DNA from: DATAEK01 sp036258055
GTDB taxonomy: Bacteria > Acidobacteriota > Vicinamibacteria > Vicinamibacterales > 2-12-FULL-66-21
NCBI GenBank assembly: GCA_036258055.1
Contig: DATAEK010000118.1
Coordinates: forward strand, 1-64,000
Direction: 5' to 3'
DNA: 64,000 nucleotides
This document shows positions 15,879 to 24,067 of the stretch, piece after piece. Under the pieces are notes generated by a model that was given only the letters and a program-made list of their open reading frames with translations, was not told the DNA's origin and did not search any database. The translations under genes were made by a program, and so were the position numbers. Position 1 is the stretch's first letter. The number at the start of each line of letters is the position of its first letter.

Positions 15879-17108
15879 ATGCCCATCGTCGTGCAGAAAT
15901 ACGGCGGCAGCAGCGTCGCCGACGTCGAGCGCATCCGCCAGGTCGCGGCGCGCGTGATGCGCACCAGGCGCCAGGGGTACGACGTGGCCGTCGTCGTATC
16001 GGCGATGGGCGACACGACCGACGAGCTCCTGGCGCTCGCGAAGAAAGTGTCGCCGAACCCCGAACGCCGCGAGCTCGACATGCTGCTGTCTGCAGGTGAG
16101 CGGATCTCGATGGCGCTGCTGTCGATGGCAATCCGTGAGCTGGGGGGCGACGCGATCAGCTTTACCGGCAGCCAGTCCGGCATCATCACGAACGATCGGC
16201 ACATCGACGCGCGGATCATCGAGGTGCGGCCGTTTCGCGTGCAGGACGAGCTCGCGCGGGGACGAGTCGTGGTGATCGCGGGCTATCAGGGTGTGTCGTA
16301 CCGCCGGGAAGTGACGACGCTCGGGCGGGGAGGGAGCGACACGACGGCGGTTGCGATGGCCGCGGCGCTCGGCGCCGAGTGGTGCGAGATCTGTTCGGAC
16401 GTCGACGGCGTGTACACCGCAGACCCGCGTGTCGTCTCCGCGGCGACACGAATCGGCGTGTTGTCGTACGAGGAAACGCAGGAACTGGCGGAAGCGGGCG
16501 CCAAGGTGCTCAACGCGCAGGCAGTCGAGTTCGCGAAAGAGAAAGGGATCGCCATCTACGCGCGGGCAACGGCCTCATCGCTCCCCGGTGCCGATCCATC
16601 CTCGGACGGCACCGTAGTGCGGAAACACGCGCCGCGGACGCCCGGCACGGTCGCCGGGGTCGCGAGCGAACGCGACGTCATCGTGCTCCAGGCCATGGGT
16701 CAGCCTGACGGCCTGCTCGAGCTCCTCGACGCGCGCGGCGTGGCGGGTAAGCAACTGCACGTTGCCGGCTTCGGCGTCTCCGGCGACGGTCTCACCCTCG
16801 TCATCTCGCGCGAGAACCTGCACGACGAGGACCGGGTGCGGCGCGATCTCGCCGATCGATTCGGGAGTGGCGCGCAGCTCGTCGATGGACTGGCCGCGGT
16901 GAGTGCCGTCGGAGCCGGAATCAATGCGACGTATGCGACCGTCCGGCGCGGATCCGCAGCGCTCGCGGCCGCCGGCGTCATGGCCAGCGGCCTGTCGACG
17001 TCATCGTTCCGCGTCACGTGGCTCGTGCCGAGGCCCTCGGTCGAAGCGGCCGTACGCGCGCTGCACCGCGAGTTCCTCGAGCAATCAGCGCCGGTCCCGC
17101 TAACCTGA
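15879..17108 (+). CDS. lysC: Aspartate kinase
   Basis: 409 residues. Phosphorylates aspartate, the first step to lysine, threonine, methionine and diaminopimelate. The N-terminal amino-acid kinase domain has KYGGSSVADVERI (about 7-19), the aspartate-binding SAGERIS and TTLGRGGSDTTAVA (about 145-158), and YTADPR. Two C-terminal ACT domains (about 265-405) give feedback control; the length fits the monofunctional LysC class. TAGTAC lies 9 nt upstream and no Shine-Dalgarno is present. No diaminopimelate genes are adjacent. Confidence 0.95.
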   Translation: MPIVVQKYGGSSVADVERIRQVAARVMRTRRQGYDVAVVVSAMGDTTDELLALAKKVSPNPERRELDMLLSAGERISMALLSMAIRELGGDAISFTGSQSGIITNDRHIDARIIEVRPFRVQDELARGRVVVIAGYQGVSYRREVTTLGRGGSDTTAVAMAAALGAEWCEICSDVDGVYTADPRVVSAATRIGVLSYEETQELAEAGAKVLNAQAVEFAKEKGIAIYARATASSLPGADPSSDGTVVRKHAPRTPGTVAGVASERDVIVLQAMGQPDGLLELLDARGVAGKQLHVAGFGVSGDGLTLVISRENLHDEDRVRRDLADRFGSGAQLVDGLAAVSAVGAGINATYATVRRGSAALAAAGVMASGLSTSSFRVTWLVPRPSVEAAVRALHREFLEQSAPVPLT

Positions 17109-17125
17109 TCGCCCCCGAACTTTCC

Positions 17126-17131
17126 TATAAT
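17126..17131 (+). promoter_or_regulatory. Consensus -10 box upstream of the cupin-M1 peptidase operon
   Basis: Perfect TATAAT about 58 nt before ATG 17190, in the short gap after lysC; no clear -35. Unlike the leaderless genes, this unit would have a leader and does have a strong Shine-Dalgarno. Confidence 0.5.
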
Positions 17132-17189
17132 CTCGGTGCGCCCGCGGTCAGCGGACGGCTGGGAACTGAACGTCAGACGAGGAGGCCGC

Positions 17190-17645
17190 ATGGTGACGAA
17201 GAGAGACCTGGTGGTGGCGCTGACGGCGGTGGGCATCACTTTGGCCGGCGCACAGGGCATCGGACGGAGCGCCGTCCTGAACTCGAGCATCTTCGACTGG
17301 AATGCGACGACGCCCGTCGCCAACAAGACGGGGTTCGTGCGGAAGGTTGTGCAGGCGCCGACCGCGACGCTCGACGAGCTCGAGATCCACATCACCACGC
17401 TGAATCCCGGTGAGGCTCCGCACGAGCCCCACAAGCACCCGGACGAGGAGCTGGTGATCATCAAGGAAGGGACCGTCGAGTTCCTGGTCAACGGACAAAA
17501 GCAGACGGTCGGTCCGGGCTCGATCGTGTTCCAGGCCTCGAATCAGATGCACGCCGTCCGGAACGTGGGCACTGTTCCGGCGATCTATCACGTGATCAAG
17601 TGGAACTCGCCGGGCATGCTGAAGCAGAAGAGCGGCGAACAATAA
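17190..17645 (+). CDS. Secreted cupin
   Basis: 151 residues from ATG 17190, with GAGGAGG 4 nt upstream. An N-terminal signal-like helix (RDLVVALTAVGITLAGAQG) precedes a cupin_2 domain with HEPHKHPDEELVIIKEGTVEF (metal-binding His and Glu) and PGSIVFQASNQMHAVRN. Probably periplasmic. It starts a three-gene unit with the HExxH protein (15 nt downstream) and the M1 peptidase. Ligand or reaction unknown. Confidence 0.88.
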   Translation: MVTKRDLVVALTAVGITLAGAQGIGRSAVLNSSIFDWNATTPVANKTGFVRKVVQAPTATLDELEIHITTLNPGEAPHEPHKHPDEELVIIKEGTVEFLVNGQKQTVGPGSIVFQASNQMHAVRNVGTVPAIYHVIKWNSPGMLKQKSGEQ

Positions 17646-17660
17646 AGACGGAGGGCGTCC

Positions 17661-18239
17661 ATGGGGTCAGTTGTGTGCCCGGCGCTCGTCGCGCTCGTGC
17701 TGAGCGTTAGCTCAGGCCCCGCTGTCTCGATCGACGTGGCGCACGGGACCGAACGCGAACAGCGGACGAAAGCACGACTCGAATCGGTGATCGCCACCTA
17801 CGACTTGAGCAAGTACACGTTCACCCGCAAGGTCGTCATCGAGGAACGGGCGATCAACCACGCGTTTCCGGTGTTGACGTTGAACGCGCGGTTCGCCGAT
17901 TCCTCCGACGAGCTGCTCTCGTCCTATGTGCACGAACAACTGCACTGGCACCTGCGGGACCACGCCGGCGATCAGCAGGCCGCGGTGGCGGAGTTGAGGC
18001 GGATGTATCCCAACGCCCCGGTCGGCCTGCCGGAGGGAGCCGACTCGCTCTTCAGCACCTACGGACACCTGGTGGACTGCTACCTCGAAATCCAGGCGGA
18101 TCGGCGGTTGATGGGACAAGAGCGCACGGCTGCGGTCATTGCTGACAAGGGTCACTACACATGGATCTACAAGACGGTGCTTCAGGACGAACCAAGAGTC
18201 GCGGCCGTCGTTGTTCATCATCATCTCGACATCAAATGA
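17661..18239 (+). CDS. Secreted protein with HExxH zinc motif, putative metallopeptidase
   Basis: 192 residues with GGAGGG just upstream of the ATG. A signal peptide (ALVALVLSVSSGPAVS) is followed by a mainly helical domain with SSYVHEQLHWHLRDH (HExxH at about residues 92-96) and a later GHLVDCYLEIQADRR that may give the third ligand. No peptidase family is recognised, so it is annotated by motif only. The stop overlaps the M1 peptidase start as ATGA, so the two products are probably made in fixed ratio. Confidence 0.7.
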   Translation: MGSVVCPALVALVLSVSSGPAVSIDVAHGTEREQRTKARLESVIATYDLSKYTFTRKVVIEERAINHAFPVLTLNARFADSSDELLSSYVHEQLHWHLRDHAGDQQAAVAELRRMYPNAPVGLPEGADSLFSTYGHLVDCYLEIQADRRLMGQERTAAVIADKGHYTWIYKTVLQDEPRVAAVVVHHHLDIK

Positions 18240-19924
18240 CCCGTCGTCAACGGCTCGCCTCTCTCGCACGCGCGGGCGCTGTCGGCATCATCCTGATCGC
18301 GCCGGGCGCCCCGGCCTCCACGGTGTCGGGGCAGCAGACGCAGCAGCCGGCGCCGCCGCCTCCCACCCCGCGCCCGACGACGCGTGCGGACATCCTGCGC
18401 GGCGAGTACGGACGCTATCGCGCCAACAACGACCTGCTCTACTACCACCTCGACATTCGTGTCGATCCCGACAAACGGTTCATCAGCGGCAAGAACACGA
18501 TCCGCTTCAAGATGCTGGAAGACGACACCCGCATCCAGGTGGATCTCCACGATACGCTGACGGTCGAGAAGATCCTGATGGGCACCAGCGAGTTGAAATA
18601 CACCCGCGAGTTGAACGCGGTCTTCGTGGACTTTCCTGAACCGCTCAAGAAGGGTCGCGAGTACGCGATCGATTTCTACTACTCAGGGTCGCCGCGCGAG
18701 ACCGGCCGATTCGGCGGCATGGCGTTCCGGAAGGATCCCGCCGGACATCCATGGATCAACACCGCGTGCGAAGGCGAGGGATCCAGCATCTGGTGGCCGA
18801 GCAAGGATCAATGGCGCGACGAAGTCGAGAGCATGGACATCAGCGTCGCGATCCCCAACGGGCTCGTCGATGCGTCAAACGGCAAGTTCGTCGGGAAGAC
18901 CGACCTCGGAGATGGTTACACGCGATGGGATTGGCACGTCAACTATCCAATCAACTCGTACAACGTCTCGCTGAACATCGGGAACTACGTGCACTTCGAC
19001 GATCGGCTCGCCGACCTGCCGCTGGACTTCTACGTCACGCCTGAGAATCTGGACAAGGCCAAGACGCAGTTCGCGCAGGCGAAGCCGATGATCGAGGCGT
19101 TTCAGAAGTACTTCGGCGAATACGCCTTCAAGAAGGACGGCTACAAGCTGATCGAAGCGCCGTACTCGGGAATGGAGCACCAGAGCGCCGTCACCTACGG
19201 CAATCACTTCGCCAACGGCTACCTCGAGCGCGATTGGACGGGTGTCGGCATCAGCCTCAAGTTCGACTTCATCATCATCCACGAAAGCGCACACGAGTGG
19301 TTCGGCAACGCGATCTCAGCCGCCGACGTCTCCGACATGTGGATCCACGAAGGCTGGGCGACCTACCTCGAGGGTGTGTACGTCGAGCACATGTTCGGTC
19401 ATGACGATGCGATCAGGTATTTGAACGGGTACAAGTCGAAGGTGCGAAACCAGCTGCCGATCATCACTTCGCGCGGCATCCACCGGGCACCGCCGCAGGA
19501 CATGTATTTCAAGGGCGCGCTTTTCATCAACACGCTCCGCAGCGTCGTCAACGACGACGATCGCTGGTGGAAGCTGATGCGGGACATGTACGCGCAGTTC
19601 AAGTACCACAACATCATGACCGAGGAGATGGTCGCGTTCTTCAACCAGCAGACGGGGCAGAACCTGACGCCCATCTTCGATCAGTACCTGCGACACGTCG
19701 ATCTGCCGACACTCGAGCTGAAGTTCAACGAGCCGGACGGCAGCGTCTCTTATCGGTGGAAGGTCGATGAGCCCGCCTTCGCCATGCCGATTCGCGTGGG
19801 TTCGAAGGAACGCTGGCAGATCATCGAGCCGACGGCGGATTGGAAGACGATGAAAACGCCGCTCGCGAAAGATCAGTTCGAGGTCGCGACGGATCTGTAC
19901 TACGTCAACGTCACCCGGGAGTAG
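18236..19924 (+). CDS. M1-family (gluzincin) metallopeptidase, secreted
   Basis: 562 residues from ATG 18236. Signal peptide, a Pro-rich linker, an N-terminal beta domain, then the thermolysin-like domain with IIHESAHEWFGNA and WIHEGWATYLEG (HExxH...E zinc site). The usual M1 exopeptidase motif GAMEN is replaced by SGMEHQS, so the N-terminal-amine-binding Glu is retained but neighbouring residues differ. The large C-terminal helical domain of classical aminopeptidase N is missing (short form). Expected to trim peptides outside the inner membrane. Last gene of the unit with the cupin and HExxH genes. Confidence 0.9.
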   Translation: MTRRQRLASLARAGAVGIILIAPGAPASTVSGQQTQQPAPPPPTPRPTTRADILRGEYGRYRANNDLLYYHLDIRVDPDKRFISGKNTIRFKMLEDDTRIQVDLHDTLTVEKILMGTSELKYTRELNAVFVDFPEPLKKGREYAIDFYYSGSPRETGRFGGMAFRKDPAGHPWINTACEGEGSSIWWPSKDQWRDEVESMDISVAIPNGLVDASNGKFVGKTDLGDGYTRWDWHVNYPINSYNVSLNIGNYVHFDDRLADLPLDFYVTPENLDKAKTQFAQAKPMIEAFQKYFGEYAFKKDGYKLIEAPYSGMEHQSAVTYGNHFANGYLERDWTGVGISLKFDFIIIHESAHEWFGNAISAADVSDMWIHEGWATYLEGVYVEHMFGHDDAIRYLNGYKSKVRNQLPIITSRGIHRAPPQDMYFKGALFINTLRSVVNDDDRWWKLMRDMYAQFKYHNIMTEEMVAFFNQQTGQNLTPIFDQYLRHVDLPTLELKFNEPDGSVSYRWKVDEPAFAMPIRVGSKERWQIIEPTADWKTMKTPLAKDQFEVATDLYYVNVTRE

Positions 19925-19949
19925 TATCCGACCGGGATCGCGGCTTTGT

Positions 19950-19955
19950 TACAAT
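19950..19955 (+). promoter_or_regulatory. -10-like box for leaderless GNAT gene
   Basis: TACAAT, 6 nt before GTG 19962; no Shine-Dalgarno. A start about 7 nt after the box would put the first base of the mRNA at the start codon. Confidence 0.55.
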
Positions 19956-19961
19956 CCCGGC

Positions 19962-20537
19962 GTGGGCCTCGCACGCCGCGATTTCTCCAATCGGTCCCGT
20001 CCCCGCGACCTCGTCCTCGAGACCACGCGCCTCACGCTCAGACGGCTGACCCCGGCTGATGCGCCGTTCATCCTCGAGCTCCTGAACGACCCGTCGTTCG
20101 TGCGATACATCGGCGACAAAGGCGTACGGACCCGTGAGGACGCGGTTGGCTACATCACCGCGGGCCCCATCGCGAGTTACGAGCGACACGGATTCGGGCT
20201 GTTTCTCGTGGAGCTCAAAGAGGGCCGCGTGCCGATTGGCATCTGCGGTCTGCTGAAGCGCGACTGGCTGGAGGATGTCGACGTCGGGTTTGCGTTTCTG
20301 CCCCGATTCTGGTCGCAGGGCTACGCCCGCGAGTCTGCGTCGGCGGTTCTCGATTTCGGACGTGACCGGTGGCGCCTCGCCCGGATCCTCGCGATCACCT
20401 CGCCCGACAACGTCGCATCCATCGGACTGCTCACCAAAGTCGGCTTCCGGCTCGATCGCGTCGCGCGATGGCCCGACGAACGATCGGAAATCAAGGTGTT
20501 CGCGCTCGACACGAGTACGCGCCCAGGAGGGTCGTGA
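19962..20537 (+). CDS. GNAT N-acetyltransferase, RimJ/RimL-like
   Basis: 191 residues from GTG 19962. Acetyl-CoA dependent. The fold's beta1 motif LETTRLTLRRLTPADAPFI and FLPRFWSQGYARESASAVL (the acetyl-CoA pyrophosphate loop) are clear, followed by ITSPDNVASIGLLTKVGF. It resembles RimJ/RimL-type acetyltransferases that act on amino groups of proteins or small molecules; substrate unknown. The stop overlaps the DUF3303 start by one base (TGATG). Confidence 0.9.
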   Translation: MGLARRDFSNRSRPRDLVLETTRLTLRRLTPADAPFILELLNDPSFVRYIGDKGVRTREDAVGYITAGPIASYERHGFGLFLVELKEGRVPIGICGLLKRDWLEDVDVGFAFLPRFWSQGYARESASAVLDFGRDRWRLARILAITSPDNVASIGLLTKVGFRLDRVARWPDERSEIKVFALDTSTRPGGS

Positions 20538-20809
20538 TGTTGTTCATGGTCGTCGAGCACTACCGGAACAGCGACCCCGTCCCCGTGTACCGGCGTTTCC
20601 GTGATCGCGGGCGGCAGTTGCCTCCCGGTGTGAATTACATCGCCAGTTGGGTTACTACAGACCTGGACGTCTGCTACCAGGTCATGGACGCGCCGAGTCG
20701 CGCGCTGCTCGATGACTGGATATCGCGCTGGGCCGATCTCGTCGAGTTCGATGTCGTGCCGGTCATCACGTCGGCCGAAGCGGTCGACCGGGTTGGGCCC
20801 AAGCTGTAG
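20537..20809 (+). CDS. DUF3303 family protein
   Basis: 90 residues from ATG 20537, with AGGAGG 7 nt upstream and a one-base overlap with the acetyltransferase stop. MLFMVVEHYRNSDPVPVYRRF, then LPPGVNYIASWV and WADLVEFDVVPVITSAEA match the DUF3303 pattern as I remember it: a small dimeric alpha/beta-barrel-like domain of unknown function. No signal peptide or catalytic motif. Confidence 0.85.
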   Translation: MLFMVVEHYRNSDPVPVYRRFRDRGRQLPPGVNYIASWVTTDLDVCYQVMDAPSRALLDDWISRWADLVEFDVVPVITSAEAVDRVGPKL

Positions 20810-20865
20810 TTCTGTAGGTTTGCGATCGGATCGCTCAACAAAGAGCTCGTGAGCGTTGCGGCAAC

Positions 20866-20958
20866 GTGGACTCTCTCGTCGCAGAGTTAGAGCGATCGAT
20901 CAAGGAAGTGGACGATTTCATTAAGGAAATGAATGCGGAGGACGGCAAAGCGGGGTAG
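20866..20958 (+). other. Possible 30-residue ORF or 3' gene remnant
   Basis: GTG 20866 to TAG 20956-20958 reads VDSLVAELERSIKEVDDFIK and then EMNAEDGKAG, an amphipathic helix of normal protein composition and lower GC than its surroundings. The frame is open upstream to 20818 (after a TAG) as CDRIAQQRARERCGN. It could be the end of a decayed gene. No family recognised. Confidence 0.3.
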
Positions 20959-21035
20959 GGCAGGTGGGGCGGGCCTGGGCCGGTCGGTCGTTTCGCGAAG
21001 ATGACCGCTAGGTCCCCACCCGCCTCACCTGGCCC
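20958..21035. repeat. Long imperfect inverted repeat
   Basis: Left arm GGGCAGGTGGGGCGGG (20958-20973) matches the complement of CCCGCCTCACCTGGCCC (21019-21035) except one mismatch and one gap; an inner CGGTC/GACCG pair stacks inside. No transposase-like sequence. Could be a hairpin RNA or a small mobile remnant. Confidence 0.5.
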
Positions 21036-21067
21036 ACCCCCCTAATGCGCCCCCATCGCCGGCTTAA

Positions 21068-21129
21068 GGGTTCTACAGTTCCAGGTTCTCGGTTCAGGGT
21101 TCCAAGGTTCCGCAGGTTCTACGGTTCCA
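21068..21129. repeat. Short-word degenerate repeat tract (GGTTCT / GGTTCC words)
   Basis: GGTTCTACAGTTCC, GGTTCTCGGTTC, GGTTCCAAGGTTCC and so on, between DUF3303 and the ankyrin gene. Same word family as 25797-25838 and 61800-61866. Confidence 0.8.
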
Positions 21130-21177
21130 GCGGACGAATCGTTTTGTACTGGCCGGCGTCAGCCGACTCGTGAAGAT

Positions 21178-21756
21178 ATGCAGTCAGAGGAAGAACGGTG
21201 CGCGGAGGCGGCGCGATTCCGCAAGATCAACGCGGCGTTCAAAGCCGGCGATCTCGAGGCGTTGCGGGCAGCCGTTGACGATCCTGCCAGCGTGCCGAAC
21301 GGTCCGATGCCGCTCAGCGTGGGCCCGTGCCTCGAGTACGCCATCTACCACAGTCCGCTGTCATTCATCCGCACGTTGCTCGAGATCGGCGCCGAGCCGA
21401 ATCCGGTCGATCACGCCGGTTTCCCGCCGCTCATCGCCGCGCTCTCCTGCACGAATGCGCATCCCGGATCACCCGGCCGCCCTGACGTCGTCGAAATCGT
21501 GTCGCTGCTTCTTGCCTCCGGCGCGGACCCGAATCAGCGCGGCATCAACGACTACACGCCGCTCCACATGGCCGTTGCCGAGCGCAATCTGCCGGCCCTC
21601 GAGCGGCTGCTCGCAGGCGGTGCCGATCCAGCATTGCGCACCCGCATCGACGACTACGAGACGCCGCGCGAAATGGCGGAAAGCGCCGGCCTTCGGGAAC
21701 TCGCGGATCGTCTGCGCTCGCACGAAACCGCCGTCCAGAAGCGTTCATCGTCCTGA
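21178..21756 (+). CDS. Ankyrin-repeat protein
   Basis: 192 residues. Helix-loop-helix ankyrin repeats are visible: LLEIGAEPNPVDHAGFPPLI, LLLASGADPNQRGINDYTPL and LLAGGADPALRTRIDDYETP, each with the (A/P)-D-P-N and TPLH-type turns. Only about four repeats, no signal peptide, no enzymatic domain. Presumably a cytoplasmic protein-protein interaction module; partner unknown. It is a lone gene between repeat tracts. Confidence 0.88.
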   Translation: MQSEEERCAEAARFRKINAAFKAGDLEALRAAVDDPASVPNGPMPLSVGPCLEYAIYHSPLSFIRTLLEIGAEPNPVDHAGFPPLIAALSCTNAHPGSPGRPDVVEIVSLLLASGADPNQRGINDYTPLHMAVAERNLPALERLLAGGADPALRTRIDDYETPREMAESAGLRELADRLRSHETAVQKRSSS

Positions 21757-21758
21757 TT

Positions 21759-21837
21759 GCCGCGGGGCCCCACCCCCGCGGCCTGCCAGCGCTCGCTGTC
21801 GCTCGCGCCGCTGATTTGCGGCGACTGCCTGCTTTCA
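21759..21837 (+). repeat. Two-hairpin interspersed repeat, copy 3
   Basis: Same first stem and CCCCAC loop as copy 1; second stem CCAGCG...CGCTG with a different loop (CTCGCTGTCGCTCG); same tail (CTGCCTGCTTTCAG). Starts right after the ankyrin gene stop. Confidence 0.8.
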
Positions 21838-21947
21838 GTGCTCGAGTTGCGGTGGCTTTGGCATACACGGTCGTGGACCTTTCTGTCCGCGTCAGGCGCT
21901 ACACGATCGCCGCGATGCTGACCATGACATCTGGTATCGTCTTGCGC

Positions 21948-22262
21948 ATGATCATCAGAAAGGTGAACGTCGCGTCGGCGGCAAAGGTGGGCGGCACGCT
22001 CTACGCCATCTTCGGGCTCATCTTCGGGATCATCTTCGCGCTCATTGCGATGGCGGGCGCAGGGCTTGCGACGGCGGCGCAGAACGATCCGGAGATGCCC
22101 CGTCTGATGGGCACGATGTTCGGCGCCATGTTCGGCGTCGGCGCGATCGTGGCCCTGCCAATCTTCTACGGGCTCATGGGCTTGATCTTCGGGGCGCTGA
22201 CCGCTGCGCTCTACAACATGGTCGCCGGGATCACGGGCGGGTTGTCGATCGACGTCGACTAG
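21948..22262 (+). CDS. Small two-helix membrane protein
   Basis: 104 residues from ATG 21948. MIIRKVNVASAAKVGGTLYA leads into a long hydrophobic segment (IFGLIFGIIFALIAMAGAGL) and a second one (GVGAIVALPIFYGLMGLIFG). The layout (charged N-terminal strand, two helices) recalls the DUF3566-type membrane proteins, but the match is not firm. An in-frame ATG at 21927 is possible; 21948 is preferred because TATCGT ends 7 nt before it. Function unknown. Confidence 0.65.
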   Translation: MIIRKVNVASAAKVGGTLYAIFGLIFGIIFALIAMAGAGLATAAQNDPEMPRLMGTMFGAMFGVGAIVALPIFYGLMGLIFGALTAALYNMVAGITGGLSIDVD

Positions 22263-22281
22263 CGCGCCGCCGCGCAGCCGG

Positions 22282-22668
22282 CTAGACCGCGACGATGCCA
22301 CGTTGGATGGCGCGCCGCGCGGCTTCGGTGCGGTTCGCGGCGCCGAGCTTGCCCGAGATCGACGCGACGTGAAACTTCACGGTCTGCGGGCTGATCCCCA
22401 GCCGGGCGGCGATGGCTTTGTTCGACAAGCCGTCGGCGACGAGCGAGAGCACTTCGATCTCGCGCGGCGTCAGGGGATCCGGAGGAGGTTCCTCGACGTC
22501 GCTGCGTCGACGCGTCGCGGCAACCACGAACGCATCCACGTCGTCATCGGCTGAGACCCGCCGCGCGTCGGCGAGCGTCGCCACCTCCGCGAGAATCTCC
22601 ACCGCCTCACCAAGGCTGGACCTGAGACGTCCGCGATCGTCCGGTGTGCCGACGAGGATTACGCGCAT
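22282..22668 (-). CDS. LuxR/NarL-type regulator with degenerate receiver
   Basis: 128 residues from ATG 22668. The C-terminus is a complete LuxR helix-turn-helix (LTPREIEVLSLVADGLSNKA, then GISPQTVKFHVASISGKL). The N-terminal ~60 residues look like a shortened response-regulator receiver: MRVILVGTPDDRGRL fits the first strand, but the segment where the phospho-Asp should sit reads DVDAFVVAATRR with no acceptor Asp. It is therefore probably not controlled by a histidine kinase. It is downstream of the trypsin-fold pseudoprotease on the same strand (188-nt gap containing a repeat copy), so the two may work together. Confidence 0.85.
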   Translation of the reverse strand: MRVILVGTPDDRGRLRSSLGEAVEILAEVATLADARRVSADDDVDAFVVAATRRRSDVEEPPPDPLTPREIEVLSLVADGLSNKAIAARLGISPQTVKFHVASISGKLGAANRTEAARRAIQRGIVAV

Positions 22669-22717
22669 GGTGACGGACTTAAACGGTACTCGGGGCTCGG
22701 CGGCATTTCTCAGAGCT

Positions 22718-22785
22718 CGCGGGGCCCCACCCCCGCTCGCGCAGCCTCGCGCGTTCGCGCTTGGCTGCAGCCGCAGGCGCTGCTG
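22718..22785 (+). repeat. Two-hairpin interspersed repeat, copy 4 (divergent)
   Basis: CGCGGGGCCCCACCCCCGC core retained, but the second half is rearranged (GCAGCCTCGCGCGTTCGCGC). It lies between the LuxR-type and pseudoprotease genes. Confidence 0.65.
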
Positions 22786-22855
22786 ATCCGACAGTCGGTT
22801 CCATTCCAAGCGGCAGCCCAGCTCGAACCTTCACACCGCCGAATCCCGATACCGG

Positions 22856-23755
22856 CTACGCCGTCCGCGTTCCGACCGTGACCTTCAGTTCCACCGCCGC
22901 TCCACCGCGAAGCAGCCGCAGCGTGGCCGGCTTTCCCGCGCGGTCGGCGGTCAACTGATCGAGCAACTGCTCGGGCGATCGGATCTCGTGACCGTCGAAG
23001 TCGAGCAGGATGTCGCCGACGAGGACATTGCCTTCGGCGGCAGGGCTGCCCGGCGTCACCGCGACGATCAACAGCGCCTCGCTTCGCCCGATGTCAGCCG
23101 CCTGCTTCTCGCTCAATCGTACCTGCTGACCGGCGACACCGAGAAACCCGCGCGTTGGCGAGCCATGCTGCAGCACGTCCGCGGCGCTCTTCCACGCGAT
23201 CGCCGCAGGGATGACGACGCCGAGGCCGCGAATCGCGCTCGAGGTGCAGATGCCGATGACCTGCCCTTCCGTGTTGAGGAGCGGACCTCCCGCGAAGCCG
23301 TCGTGCATCGGCGCCGTTATGCGGACCACTTCGTCGATCGTGTGGCGTCGTCCCGTCCGGAGTGGTCCACCGATGACGGCGACGATGCCGGCGCTGGCTG
23401 TGATGGCGTTGCTCCATGACCGCGCGAGCGCAAGGACGAGATGGCCCACGCGGGGTTTGACGTCACTGCGGAGCGCCATCGCAGCCGCCTCGAGTTCGGC
23501 CACGCGCAGCACCGCGAGCCCCGTCGCAGGATCCCATCCAGCGAGCTCGGCTGCGAGCGTGCGGTTATCTGCCGTGCGAATCCGCAAATCGTCCTCGCGT
23601 CCGAGCGCTCTTGCGGTGGTGATCACCGTGTCGGCGCCGAACACGATGCCTGTGGCCGGACGGCGGCGGCCGTGAACCTGAACGACGTACGGGCTCGCGC
23701 CATCGACGGCTGCGGCGAGAGCGTCGGAGAAAGCAGAGAGTGATGATGTGGTCAT
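22856..23755 (-). CDS. HtrA-like trypsin-fold pseudoprotease with PDZ domain
   Basis: 299 residues from ATG 23755. A trypsin-like S1C domain (about 10-195) followed by a PDZ domain (about 200-297; FLGVAG, AVTPGSPAAEGNVLVGDILL). All three catalytic residues expected from HtrA proteins are replaced: the ITNAHV-type His is Arg49 (VITTARAL), the DPxTDLAVL Asp is Gly79 (DPATGLAVLRV), and the GFSGGPL Ser is Ala155 (GFAGGPLL). The fold-defining strands are kept, so it is probably a peptide-binding, non-cleaving protein. No signal peptide is visible. Upstream of the LuxR-type regulator, which also lacks its signalling residue. Confidence 0.88.
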   Translation of the reverse strand: MTTSSLSAFSDALAAAVDGASPYVVQVHGRRRPATGIVFGADTVITTARALGREDDLRIRTADNRTLAAELAGWDPATGLAVLRVAELEAAAMALRSDVKPRVGHLVLALARSWSNAITASAGIVAVIGGPLRTGRRHTIDEVVRITAPMHDGFAGGPLLNTEGQVIGICTSSAIRGLGVVIPAAIAWKSAADVLQHGSPTRGFLGVAGQQVRLSEKQAADIGRSEALLIVAVTPGSPAAEGNVLVGDILLDFDGHEIRSPEQLLDQLTADRAGKPATLRLLRGGAAVELKVTVGTRTA

Positions 23756-23824
23756 GCGCTGATTGTGGCAGCCGGATTGAACCGACGGATCACCCGGATG
23801 GGCGGTGGTGATCGAGAAATGTTC

Positions 23825-24002
23825 AGGGTGCAGCGTGCAGGGTGCAGCGTGCGGGTGCAGTGTGCAGGGTGGACTGTGCAGGGTGCCTCGTGCAGCGTGC
23901 CGTCCAGCCTGGACAGTACAGCGGTTACCGACGCCGCTGTGCAGCAATCCGCGGACTGCGGATAAGGACGGGCGGATAGCGGACCGCGGACCGCGGACCG
24001 CG
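23825..24002. repeat. Short-word degenerate repeat tracts (GGTGCAG, then GCGGACC words)
   Basis: GGTGCAGCGTGCAGGGTGCAG words up to about 23903, then a short unique segment, then GCGGACTGCGGATAAGG and GCGGACCGCGGACCGCGG from 23948. Two different words in one gap. Confidence 0.8.
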
Positions 24003-24067
24003 CACAGCGCGGGTAGTAGAACCTATCTCAAAAACCGGCGCAGCCAGGGGTGAGATTCGTTAAGACG

